Made by a program: the position numbers and the translations under genes. A stretch of 7,235 nt of DNA, taken from contig JAGGTZ010000023.1 in the NCBI GenBank assembly GCA_021158805.1, forward strand, positions 1 through 7,235, in the 5' to 3' direction. This document shows positions 1 to 6,207 of the stretch, piece after piece (within the stretch, counting starts at the first letter, position 1; each line of letters opens with the position of its first letter). The notes under the pieces are model-generated. The model did no database searches and was not told where the DNA came from. It worked only from the letters and a program-made list of their open reading frames with translations. Source of the stretch: Thermoproteota archaeon. GTDB taxonomy: Archaea > Korarchaeota > Korarchaeia > Korarchaeales > Korarchaeaceae.

Positions 1-3
1 CCT

Positions 4-14
4 AACTTTTTACT
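4..14 (+). promoter_or_regulatory. possible TATA box upstream of the first gene
   Basis: An A/T-rich stretch with five consecutive T (AACTTTTTACT) is centred about 35 bases before the ATG at 44. An archaeal TATA box there would place transcription start near position 35, leaving a short leader that contains the GAGGG Shine-Dalgarno. The match to an archaeal box A is weak. The same T-tract could instead be the terminator of a gene lying to the left of the window, so this is only a candidate. Confidence 0.25.
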
Positions 15-43
15 GTACCACTTCAGTATTCCCGAAGAGGGTT

Positions 44-385
44 ATGACTAAGAGAATTGAGCGCTTTGAATCTATAAAGGAAGAGGTCGAGAAAGCTGTC
101 AAACCCTTTGTTAAAGTAAAACTGTACAAGCCTGAAGGACACGAGATGAAGGAACTCGAAGATCTGCAGCATGATGAAGAGTTCAATGAGAGACTAGAAA
201 GATTGGTTAGGCTCTATCTCGATGAGAAGAAGGAGGAAATTTTTCTGATGATAATCCCAGTTAGTTCGGGGGTCTTGCCCAAGGACAGGCTAAAGGAGCT
301 GGAGATGGATAAAACCTTCATAGCAAAGCTTGAAGAGTTTATCAGGGGGTTCGTCGAAGGGCATGGATCTTCCACAGTTGACTGA
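44..385 (+). CDS. small charged protein of unknown function, likely coupled to the downstream transporter
   Basis: This 113-residue protein matches no family I recognise. It has no membrane segment or signal peptide and is rich in Glu and Lys, so it is probably cytoplasmic. The predicted pattern is a helix (about 1-20), a strand (23-29), a long helix (35-63), a strand (66-73) and a helix (81-106). Residues 36-61 and 84-106 resemble each other: both start with KELE, and after alignment Asp44/Asp89, Phe47/Phe92, Leu51/Leu96, Glu52/Glu97 and Arg56/Arg101 match, with several conservative changes between. An internal beta-alpha duplication is therefore likely. The ATG at 44 follows AGAGGG closely and is the only good start. 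The 3' end overlaps the start of the next gene by 23 bases, which suggests one transcript and a role linked to that transporter, perhaps regulatory. That role is inference only. Confidence 0.75.
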   Translation: MTKRIERFESIKEEVEKAVKPFVKVKLYKPEGHEMKELEDLQHDEEFNERLERLVRLYLDEKKEEIFLMIIPVSSGVLPKDRLKELEMDKTFIAKLEEFIRGFVEGHGSSTVD

Positions 386-1637
386 TCCGCAGTTAGCTAT
401 TCTAGGAGTTTTCTTGCTCTCCATAATCTTACTGATAACGGAAAAGTATCACAGAGCTACATCAGCCATGATATCGGCTGCCTTAATGGTATACTTCGGA
501 TCTTACGTATATCACATATTCAGACCAGAGGAAACACTCAATTTCATAGACTGGCACACCCTCCTCTTCATAGTTGGGGTATTGATAATCGTAGAGGGGC
601 TCTCCGAATCTGGGCTCTTCCAGTTTATCGGTCTTAAGGTAGCTGGAATTTTCATGGAAAGGAAGAATCTACTCTTCGTCTCTTTCATGTTCCTGTCATT
701 GATAGTTACGCTCTTTCTAGCGAATTTCCCGGCAATGCTCATAATGGGGGCAGTAACGACTTCACTTAAAGATAGGCTAGGAATTAATGTAAGGAAATGG
801 ATCATCTATGAGGCACTAGTCTGCAATAGCGGCGCGATGGGGTTGATGATCAGCAGCATTCCCAATCTAATAGTAGCACTGAACTTCAATATCGGATTTA
901 ACGAGTTCTTGCTATTAGCACTACCACTTTCCCTCATATTGACGTTAGTTACAGCCATAATAGGGGTCCTGACCGGAGGCCTCTACACAAAGGAGAAAAC
1001 CCCCGAGGATCTTAAAGCTTCGGTAGTGGTCGACAAGGGAAAGCTAGCAAGATCCTTCATCATATTCCTAGCTTTCATTCTCTTAATAGTCTTCAATTCC
1101 CCTGAACTTCCCATGTATATGGTTGCCCTGCTTATGGCCGCAGTGATGCTATGGATGGGCGGCGAAGATCCAGATAAGCTCTTCTCAAACCTTGATTGGT
1201 CCACTGTATTCTTCTTGGCCTCCTTTTATGTAGTAGTTGGAGGAGTTGAGAAGGTTAAACTGCTAGACTATGTCTCCGGGTTCATGGAAGGAATTAGCAA
1301 CTTCAATATAGCTTTCTTGAGTATACTAATTTGGGCTTCGGGGATAATGAGTGGTTTCGTTGATAACATACCCGTAGCTCTGACGTTCACCTCGATCATC
1401 AAGACCCTGCCTTTAGGAGCAAATATGAAGTTCTACGCACTAGCTGTCGCAATAGGTGCTAACATAGGTGGAAATCTGACGTACTTCGCATCCCCTCCAT
1501 CCTTAGTAGCAGTTAGTATACTTCAGAGAGAGGAGGGGTTTTCACCTATGGAATTCACTAAACGCGGTGCACCCATCACTCTAGTTCATCTGATTATAAG
1601 TGAATTATACTTGCTACTCCTCTCCGGATTCCTTTGA
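363..1637 (+). CDS. ArsB/NhaD/SLC13-superfamily (ion transporter superfamily) permease
   Basis: This 424-residue integral membrane protein has about 10-12 hydrophobic segments. It belongs to the ion transporter superfamily, which includes ArsB arsenite, NhaD sodium/proton and SLC13/CitM carboxylate carriers. The second half carries the clearest marks: VDNIP at 333-337 and the re-entrant motif GANIGGNLTYFASPPS at 365-380. The first half has the matching pair in altered form: LANFPAM at 119-125, and CNSGAMGLMISSIPN at 154-168 where relatives usually have a G-D-P-P-N type motif. This two-fold repeat is typical of the fold. I chose ATG 363 because AGGGGGT sits 12 bases upstream; a TTG at 330 in the same frame would add 11 polar residues. 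Substrate cannot be read from the sequence: Na+/H+, arsenite and dicarboxylate are all possible. No arsR or arsenate reductase gene is adjacent. Confidence 0.88.
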   Translation: MDLPQLTDPQLAILGVFLLSIILLITEKYHRATSAMISAALMVYFGSYVYHIFRPEETLNFIDWHTLLFIVGVLIIVEGLSESGLFQFIGLKVAGIFMERKNLLFVSFMFLSLIVTLFLANFPAMLIMGAVTTSLKDRLGINVRKWIIYEALVCNSGAMGLMISSIPNLIVALNFNIGFNEFLLLALPLSLILTLVTAIIGVLTGGLYTKEKTPEDLKASVVVDKGKLARSFIIFLAFILLIVFNSPELPMYMVALLMAAVMLWMGGEDPDKLFSNLDWSTVFFLASFYVVVGGVEKVKLLDYVSGFMEGISNFNIAFLSILIWASGIMSGFVDNIPVALTFTSIIKTLPLGANMKFYALAVAIGANIGGNLTYFASPPSLVAVSILQREEGFSPMEFTKRGAPITLVHLIISELYLLLLSGFL

Positions 1638-2150
1638 GAGTTCCCTCCTCACTAGCTCTGAAAGAGTATCCACAAGAGATTCGAAGCCTCCCTTTATCAT
1701 GGAATACACGGTACTCACCAAGTCATATATGAAAATGAAGGCCATTAGAAGGAATGCGAGGGAGATAGTCCTTACGGCTAGATCAGGAAGAGCCCTCAGG
1801 AATGGTGAGAGAGCTAGCCAGCCTAAGCCCAGTGAAACAAGGTATAATGTATCTAGTCCAACTCTTCTTGGCTTGCTTGCGCCTTCAAGCTCAAATTTCC
1901 TCGCTATAGTTCCTGAGAGTATGTTTAGGAAGAACAGGGAATCCTTCAGTATCCAGTAACCGTAGTAGATTATGGCAATAAGCCTAAATATCCCTAATAT
2001 CTCGGAAGAATCTAATGAGAGACTGAATACTTCGAAGATAATCCCTCCAAATGCTGCGTCCATTAGAGTAAGGGCTAAGAGTACCAAACCCAGTTTTATG
2101 AAGGATACTAAAAGTCTCCTTATCCTCCTCCTGATATCTTCCCTTTCCAT
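1614..2150 (-). CDS. four-helix membrane protein of unknown function
   Basis: This 178-residue protein matches no family I recognise. It opens with a basic segment (MEREDIRRRIRRLL), followed by hydrophobic spans at roughly 13-38, 51-78, 99-119 and 124-151, with a basic patch between spans two and three (84-97). It ends in a charged amphipathic tail (155-178) that probably lies in the cytoplasm. Two starts are possible: a GTG at 2165 just after GGAG, and the ATG at 2150. I prefer the ATG because a TATA-like box is centred about 30 bases upstream of it, which fits a leaderless transcript, and because the GTG would then fall in or before the start site. Its 3' end overlaps the convergent transporter gene by 24 bases. 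It is separated from the MFS gene upstream on the same strand by 195 bases and looks independently transcribed. Confidence 0.75.
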   Translation of the reverse strand: MEREDIRRRIRRLLVSFIKLGLVLLALTLMDAAFGGIIFEVFSLSLDSSEILGIFRLIAIIYYGYWILKDSLFFLNILSGTIARKFELEGASKPRRVGLDTLYLVSLGLGWLALSPFLRALPDLAVRTISLAFLLMAFIFIYDLVSTVYSMIKGGFESLVDTLSELVRRELSKESGEE

Positions 2151-2174
2151 AGTACTCAGGGTCACTTACTCCAT

Positions 2175-2184
2175 CATATTTTAA
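2175..2184 (-). promoter_or_regulatory. TATA box for the 1614-2150 membrane protein gene
   Basis: Read on the - strand this is TTAAAATATG, a good archaeal box A. Its centre lies about 30 bases before the ATG at 2150, the distance expected when transcription starts at or just before the first codon. No Shine-Dalgarno lies at normal spacing before that ATG, which also fits a leaderless message. The box is nearly symmetrical and could also fire to the right, toward the inverted repeats at 2221-2305. Confidence 0.5.
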
Positions 2185-2220
2185 CCATTAACACGGTTCA
2201 ACCCAGAGGAGTTGGCTTGG

Positions 2221-2305
2221 ATAGAGATGCCGAGTGAGGAAAAGCCTCCTCATATTTTGCTTCATGATATCGTTTTTCCCTTACGTACTGCTGAAGCATC
2301 TCTAT
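2221..2305. repeat. nested inverted repeats, candidate structured RNA or small element
   Basis: The ends are a perfect 10-bp inverted repeat: ATAGAGATGC at 2221-2230 and GCATCTCTAT at 2296-2305. Inside lies a perfect 6-bp hairpin, TGAGGA/TCCTCA (2235-2252, six-base loop). A third perfect inverted repeat, TGCTTCA at 2258-2264 with TGAAGCA at 2292-2298, shares three bases with the outer arm, so the outer stem and the full third stem compete. Drawn with the outer stem closed and four base pairs of the third, it forms a three-way junction of 85 nucleotides. On the + strand, GTGAGGA (2234-2240) and CTGA (2291-2294) just inside the outer stem resemble C and D boxes of an archaeal guide RNA, but the C box is imperfect and internal D'/C' boxes are not clear. 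It does not look like a tRNA. Which strand is transcribed, if either, is unknown. Confidence 0.5.
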
Positions 2306-2318
2306 AATCTTAGAGGCC

Positions 2319-2323
2319 AAAAA
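2319..2323 (-). terminator. possible T-tract terminator of the MFS/DUF998 operon
   Basis: On the - strand, five consecutive T (CTCTTTTTGG) occur 22 bases after the MFS stop codon. Archaeal transcription often ends at short T-tracts without a hairpin, and the position suits the end of this operon. A five-T run is weak evidence. Confidence 0.3.
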
Positions 2324-2345
2324 GAGAGTATTGAAGGGTAGAAAC

Positions 2346-3497
2346 CTAATGGATCTTGAACGACTTAGTTAGTACAGCAACTGCTACCACTTGAGCCACT
2401 ACCGCATAGATAGCCCCAATCCAGACTAAGGAGCCCTCTATGAAGGAGCCGAAGGCCAGCCCACTGATTAAGAACCCAAGACCGTAGACCGTATTGAAGA
2501 TGCCATAGGCAGATCCTCTAGCGCTAGTAGGCACCATTCCGGAAATAGCTGCTCTGTAGATCGACTCCTGCATCCCATAGACCGCACCAAATATTATGGC
2601 CCCTAGTAGGAGTGCATCCCACCTTCCCAATAAAACGAGTATGGATGGAAAGATCGACATAATAAAGGGTATGAGGAGTACCTTCCTGCCAAGTTTATCG
2701 TACAGAACGCCCGAGATAGGTGCTACTACAGCATCTACACCTTGTATAAGGACATAGAGAAATGCTGCGCCCCACGCCTGTAATAGCTGGCTTGCCCTGA
2801 AGACTATGAGAGAGACATGTATAAGCCCCAGGGTGTTAAGGCCTACGGCAAGCGTGTACCACCAAAAGTTGCTAGGCAGTTCCTTGATACCAATACGGCT
2901 TTCTCTAGCCTCTAAATCTACAGTATATTTACGTGTGCTCTTAAATGTACGAAAAACGAGTAGAATCAATATTATATAGGGTATGAATAGGAGGGAAAAA
3001 GCTTGAAAGTAGTTATTAGGAGACCAAAGCAATACTAGGCCTAAAGCAGCGGGTCCTAGAGCAGCTCCTATCTGATCCATTAGTTCATGGAGTCCGAAGG
3101 CCTTCCCAGCTCCTACCCCATGGGAAACTACGGAGAGGAGAGTATCCCTGGCTGGAGATCTAATTGCCTTAGCAATCCTCTCCACTAGGATTAGAGCAAC
3201 GGCTATGGGCCAAGAGTAGGCGAATCCCAAGAAAGGGATGGTAATTAGGAGACCATAGCCCATGGCATAAAGAGGCCAATATGCTCGGGTTGCATCCGCC
3301 ACGATTCCGCTTAAGAGTCTTAGAGCCAATCCTAGGAATTCGCCTAAGCCAAAAGTAAGGCCCACTATCAGAGCAGATGCACCTAGAAATTGTAGATAGG
3401 AGGGAGCAACACCCCTTGCCCCTTCGTAGATTATATCTCCAAGTAGGCTGACCATTCCGAATAGGACAATTGCCTTGTAGATCTCCCTCCTATTCAT
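2346..3497 (-). CDS. major facilitator superfamily (MFS) transporter
   Basis: This 383-residue polytopic membrane protein is the usual length for a 12-helix MFS carrier. The loop between helices 2 and 3 holds a degraded motif A (GIVADATRAYW at 64-74). The equivalent loop in the second half holds a better copy, GVLYDKLGRK at 263-272. Helix 4 and the following loop contain ERIAKAIRSPARDTL (106-120), a pattern common in drug-efflux-like MFS proteins. A late segment, ARGSAYGIFNTVYGLG (326-341), is also typical. A charged linker at about 185-208 separates the halves. I start at ATG 3497, which has GTGGAG about nine bases upstream. A GTG at 3512 would add five residues and overlap the preceding gene. 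It lies five bases after the DUF998 gene stop, so the two are almost surely co-transcribed. Substrate unknown; export of a small molecule or drug is the default guess. Confidence 0.9.
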   Translation of the reverse strand: MNRREIYKAIVLFGMVSLLGDIIYEGARGVAPSYLQFLGASALIVGLTFGLGEFLGLALRLLSGIVADATRAYWPLYAMGYGLLITIPFLGFAYSWPIAVALILVERIAKAIRSPARDTLLSVVSHGVGAGKAFGLHELMDQIGAALGPAALGLVLLWSPNNYFQAFSLLFIPYIILILLVFRTFKSTRKYTVDLEARESRIGIKELPSNFWWYTLAVGLNTLGLIHVSLIVFRASQLLQAWGAAFLYVLIQGVDAVVAPISGVLYDKLGRKVLLIPFIMSIFPSILVLLGRWDALLLGAIIFGAVYGMQESIYRAAISGMVPTSARGSAYGIFNTVYGLGFLISGLAFGSFIEGSLVWIGAIYAVVAQVVAVAVLTKSFKIH

Positions 3498-3502
3498 AGA
3501 GC

Positions 3503-4054
3503 TCAACTCCACTTTCCAGTTCTGTATACCTTTAAAACGAGATCAAAGTACCATACAAGAGTTAGGAGAACTGAGATTATCTCGGGTACAGCTTCGCCAC
3601 ACGGACATATTGCTGTCAGCTGTAGGATCCACGCTACCACACTGACAATTACTATTGCAATGGGATAGTTCTTCTTCGACTCGTAACTGTAAGAGAGGGC
3701 TGCTATCGCGAGTAAAAGGAAGAAAAGCACAGATACTATGTAATGAAGCCCCCTATAAACCTCATCAAAGGTTCCAACAAGGACTAAAGAGTAACCGGTC
3801 AATACCATTACCTTGGAGGTTATTGGAAAGTTCCTAGATGAGTAGTTAAGCGAATATATAATTAGAAAGATTCCTCCGGTGACCAGTCCCAGATTGTATA
3901 TCCATGCTGCCCTACTCCCCGTAGCATGTCCTAGATCGCTTAAAGCATTAGCCTCCCACCTAAACCATGGAGATAGTAGTATTGAGATGGCTAGTAGCAG
4001 CAGTGGAAGGAGGAAGGAGGTCACTCCAAGTATGAAGGAGTTTCGCCTCGACAT
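3503..4054 (-). CDS. DUF998 family membrane protein
   Basis: This 183-residue protein has six likely membrane spans (about 8-27, 49-69, 80-98, 102-122, 130-149, 156-175). Family marks are the conserved LSDLG (38-42) after an SPWF-type loop, a GTFDEVYRGLHYIVSVLFF segment (94-112) with its central His104, and a late AVPE (155-158). These match DUF998, a family of uncharacterised archaeal and bacterial membrane proteins. Unusually, a Cys pair (ICPCGE, 149-154) sits at the membrane edge just before AVPE. No Shine-Dalgarno precedes the ATG, which suggests a leaderless transcript from its own promoter in the 42-base gap after the threonyl-tRNA synthetase gene. It is followed after five bases by the MFS gene, so the two may act together. 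That is inferred from spacing only. Confidence 0.82.
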   Translation of the reverse strand: MSRRNSFILGVTSFLLPLLLLAISILLSPWFRWEANALSDLGHATGSRAAWIYNLGLVTGGIFLIIYSLNYSSRNFPITSKVMVLTGYSLVLVGTFDEVYRGLHYIVSVLFFLLLAIAALSYSYESKKNYPIAIVIVSVVAWILQLTAICPCGEAVPEIISVLLTLVWYFDLVLKVYRTGKWS

Positions 4055-4078
4055 AATGTTGAGAATTACCTATAACCT

Positions 4079-4088
4079 AAAAAGTTGG
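4079..4088 (-). promoter_or_regulatory. T-tract that may both end the synthetase gene and serve as TATA box for DUF998
   Basis: Read on the - strand this is AACTTTTTTA. It starts nine bases past the threonyl-tRNA synthetase stop, a normal position for an archaeal T-tract terminator. It also lies about 27-30 bases before the DUF998 ATG, the expected distance of a TATA box for a leaderless message. Either role, or both, is possible; a second A/T-rich patch (TTATAG, 4072-4077) is too close to the ATG for standard spacing. Confidence 0.35.
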
Positions 4089-4096
4089 GTGATGTT

Positions 4097-6016
4097 TTAC
4101 CTGAGATCCGGAGGTAAGAATTCTGCCTTGAATTTCCCTATGAATTCCTCTAGTGGCATAGACCCCAAGTTTCCTTGACCTTTCAGCCTGACTGCGACTT
4201 TTTCGGACTGTGCCTCCCTATCACCAACTATTAGGAGAATGGGTATTTTACTCAGCTCACTTTCCCTTATCCTATAGCTTAGGGTCCCCCTAGCGACATC
4301 TAGATCAGCCCTGATCCCGGCTTTTGTAAGCTTATCGTAGACCTGCTCCGCATAGCTAATATGCCTTTCTGCCACGGGTAAGATCCTGACCTGCACCGGA
4401 GCTAACCATATAGGGAAGTTACCGGCATAATGTTCTAACAGGATCCCGAAGAACCTCTCTATAGAGCCTAGGAGCGCCCTATGGACCATTACTACAGTCC
4501 TCTCAGATCCATCGGCATCGACATATGTCACATCAAATCTCTTAGGTAAGTTGAAGTCAAGCTGTATCGTACTAGCCTGCCATTCCCTCCCTATTGAGTC
4601 GACTAGCTTTATATCTATCTTTGGCCCGTAGAATGCCGCTTCTCCAGGCATTAGCTTGTAATCATAACCCTTTCTCTCTAGTGCATATCGGAGTGCCTCC
4701 TCGGCTCTCCTCCAGTCCTCCTCGCTCCCCATATATTCCTCTGGGTGTGATGGGTCCCAGGTGGAGAGTTCTACTACAAAATCCTCGAACCCGAAGGACC
4801 TTAGCAAGTACTCTCCAAGCTCTAACACCCCGAATATCTCATCTTCCAGTCCTTCAGGTGTCGTGAATATATGTGCATCATCCTGAGTGAACCCCCTTGC
4901 CCTTAAGAGGCCGTGTAACACCCCTGATCTCTCGAACCTGTAAACAGTGCCCAATTCGAAGAGTCTTAGGGGCAACTCCCTATAGCTCCTCCTTTTAGAC
5001 TTGTAGACTAGTATGTGGAAGGGACAGTTCATTGGTTTTATGGCATGTTCTATCCCATCCTTTTCAAAGACGTACATATACTCCCTGAAGTAGCTTATAT
5101 GGCCTGAAGTCTTCCAAAGGTCAGTGTAAGCTATGTGAGGAGAGTAAACGAGCTGATATCCCCTCTTAAGATGCACTCTAACTAGGAACTCCTCTATTAT
5201 CCTCCTTATCATGGCCCCCTTAGGGTGCCATATGACTAGCCCAGGACCTATTATCTCAGAGGGCATGGAAAATAGCTCAAGCTGTGGACCTACTACCCTA
5301 TGATCCCTCTTCTTGGCCTCCTCCCTCCTAACCAAGTAATCCTCAAGCATGGCCTTATCAGGGAAGGAGATCCCATACACCCTTTGCATGACCGGGTTTC
5401 TCTCATCCCCCTTCCAGTAAGAAGCAGATGCATAAAGTATTTTGAAATGCTTTACCCAACCGGTAGAGGGAAGATGGGGTCCTCTGCATAGATCTACAAA
5501 TTCACCCTGCCTATAAATGGAGACAATCTCTTCCTCCATTTCCCTCAATAACTCGACCTTATAGTCCTCGCCTAGCCGTGTAAACAGGTCAATTGCCTCC
5601 TCTCTACTAAGTTCCTCCCTTATTATCTGTAGATCTTCCTTAACGATATTTGACATCTCCTCCTCTATCGATCTCAAGTCCTCAGGTGAGAAGGACTTAC
5701 CTTCTACGTCGAACTCGTAGAAGAATCCTTCCTCCGTGGCGGGTCCTATTCCTAACTTTGCATTGGGAAATAATCTCTTAACGGCTTGAGCCATGATATG
5801 AGACGAAGTATGCCAGTACGTTTCCCTCCCCTCAGGGGAATTAAAGTCTAAGACATGCACCTCTTCAAATTCAGGTTTCAGCTCAGATGTTAGATCTATG
5901 AGCCTGTCTCCGACCTTGGCAACAAGTCCTGAGTTAGGGGGAATGATGTCAAGTATCCTCATGCCTGGATCAGCTACCAACTCACTTCCACTAGGGAGAA
6001 TTACTTTTATTCCCAT
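4097..6016 (-). CDS. thrS: threonyl-tRNA synthetase, bacterial-type architecture with editing domain
   Basis: This cytoplasmic class II synthetase charges tRNA-Thr with threonine using ATP. It has 639 residues, close to the E. coli enzyme (642), and appears complete. Domains in order: TGS (about 1-58); editing domain (about 62-225) with HTSSH at 69-73 and CRGPH at 177-181, the site that removes serine wrongly attached to tRNA-Thr; catalytic core (about 240-535); anticodon-binding domain (about 540-630). In the core, motif 2 begins YRFERSG (359-365) and motif 3 is GSIERFF (517-523). The zinc ligands that recognise threonine are Cys331 (in MNCPFH), His382 (in AHIF) and His512 (in VHRA). Many archaea instead use a ThrRS with a D-aminoacyl-tRNA deacylase-like editing domain or split proteins, so this layout suggests bacterial ancestry. 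The ATG at 6016 follows AGGAGGTG by six bases, and residue 1 leads directly into the TGS strand. Confidence 0.97.
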   Translation of the reverse strand: MGIKVILPSGSELVADPGMRILDIIPPNSGLVAKVGDRLIDLTSELKPEFEEVHVLDFNSPEGRETYWHTSSHIMAQAVKRLFPNAKLGIGPATEEGFFYEFDVEGKSFSPEDLRSIEEEMSNIVKEDLQIIREELSREEAIDLFTRLGEDYKVELLREMEEEIVSIYRQGEFVDLCRGPHLPSTGWVKHFKILYASASYWKGDERNPVMQRVYGISFPDKAMLEDYLVRREEAKKRDHRVVGPQLELFSMPSEIIGPGLVIWHPKGAMIRRIIEEFLVRVHLKRGYQLVYSPHIAYTDLWKTSGHISYFREYMYVFEKDGIEHAIKPMNCPFHILVYKSKRRSYRELPLRLFELGTVYRFERSGVLHGLLRARGFTQDDAHIFTTPEGLEDEIFGVLELGEYLLRSFGFEDFVVELSTWDPSHPEEYMGSEEDWRRAEEALRYALERKGYDYKLMPGEAAFYGPKIDIKLVDSIGREWQASTIQLDFNLPKRFDVTYVDADGSERTVVMVHRALLGSIERFFGILLEHYAGNFPIWLAPVQVRILPVAERHISYAEQVYDKLTKAGIRADLDVARGTLSYRIRESELSKIPILLIVGDREAQSEKVAVRLKGQGNLGSMPLEEFIGKFKAEFLPPDLR

Positions 6017-6022
6017 TTAGAA

Positions 6023-6030
6023 CACCTCCT
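6023..6030 (-). promoter_or_regulatory. strong Shine-Dalgarno fixing the thrS start
   Basis: On the - strand the sequence is AGGAGGTG, a near-complete complement of the 16S rRNA 3' end, with six bases to the ATG at 6016. This makes the start call secure and implies a leadered transcript, in contrast to the leaderless neighbours. Confidence 0.85.
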
Positions 6031-6180
6031 ATGAGACTGTCCATCTGGAGATCCATTATCCTCCTTAGATCTGGGATTTCCCACAGAACAAATCAAAACT
6101 AGGCAGTCACTCTTAGTATTAGAAGATATTAGGGCTCTACAGAACAGGGAAGTAAGTTTCTCGATCCCTCCTCAGCGAGA
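6031..6180 (-). promoter_or_regulatory. thrS leader region with a second SD-ATG pair
   Basis: The - strand upstream of the synthetase start holds a second strong Shine-Dalgarno, AAGGAGG at 6060-6066, three bases before an ATG at 6056. That ATG opens a 21-codon frame that ends at 5991, inside thrS in another frame. Further upstream are small dyads (TGGGA/TCCCA around 6072-6083, TCTCG/CGAGA at 6159-6180) and TGTTCTGT twice (6083-6090, 6139-6146). No convincing TATA box stands out; CTAATATC (6126-6133) is the best candidate and would give a leader of roughly 90 bases. The signals are weak one by one. Confidence 0.3.
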
Positions 6181-6184
6181 CCAC

Positions 6185-6202
6185 CTCTTGGGTACCCAAG
6201 AG
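6185..6202. promoter_or_regulatory. perfect 18-bp palindrome, candidate operator
   Basis: CTCTTGGGTACCCAAGAG equals its own reverse complement over all 18 bases. It ends five bases before the TATA box of the rightward UPF0282 gene, where the TFB recognition element and preinitiation complex would sit. A dimeric winged-helix or ribbon-helix-helix regulator bound here could block or aid that promoter. It also lies in the shared divergent region with thrS. A seven-base copy of one half (CTCTTGG) recurs at 6277-6283, just inside the gene. Confidence 0.6.
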
Positions 6203-6207
6203 TTCAA

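Noticed and set aside
330..362. TTG start extending the transporter by 11 residues
   Set aside because: The added residues are polar and low in information, and the ATG at 363 has a Shine-Dalgarno-like AGGGGGT upstream.
512..1204. Two - strand open frames (97 and 73 codons) inside the ion transporter gene
   Set aside because: They lie fully opposite a clear multi-motif permease and have no recognisable domain.
1600..2184. Two + strand open frames (119 and 70 codons) opposite the - strand membrane protein
   Set aside because: They are antisense shadows. The - strand frame has a coherent four-helix pattern, a basic start and a placed TATA box, while these give Ser/Arg-rich sequence with no family features.
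2195..2204. GGTTCAACCC resembling a tRNA T-arm
   Set aside because: The flanking bases do not pair as a T stem, and there is no matching acceptor, D or anticodon arm nearby.
2188..2265. A 25-codon - strand frame beginning MKQNMRRLF inside the intergenic inverted repeats
   Set aside because: It has no Shine-Dalgarno or TATA box at useful distance and is built from the repeat sequence, so chance is the simpler explanation.
3655..5491. Four + strand open frames of 60-99 codons opposite DUF998 and thrS
   Set aside because: All are antisense to well-supported genes, and the residue composition (Ser, Arg, Pro-rich) is typical of shadows.
6019..6146. AGAACA three times, two of them as ACAGAACA (6083-6090, 6139-6146), in the divergent region
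   Set aside because: Short repeats like this are expected by chance in a region of this size, and the spacings (66 and 56 bases) are irregular.
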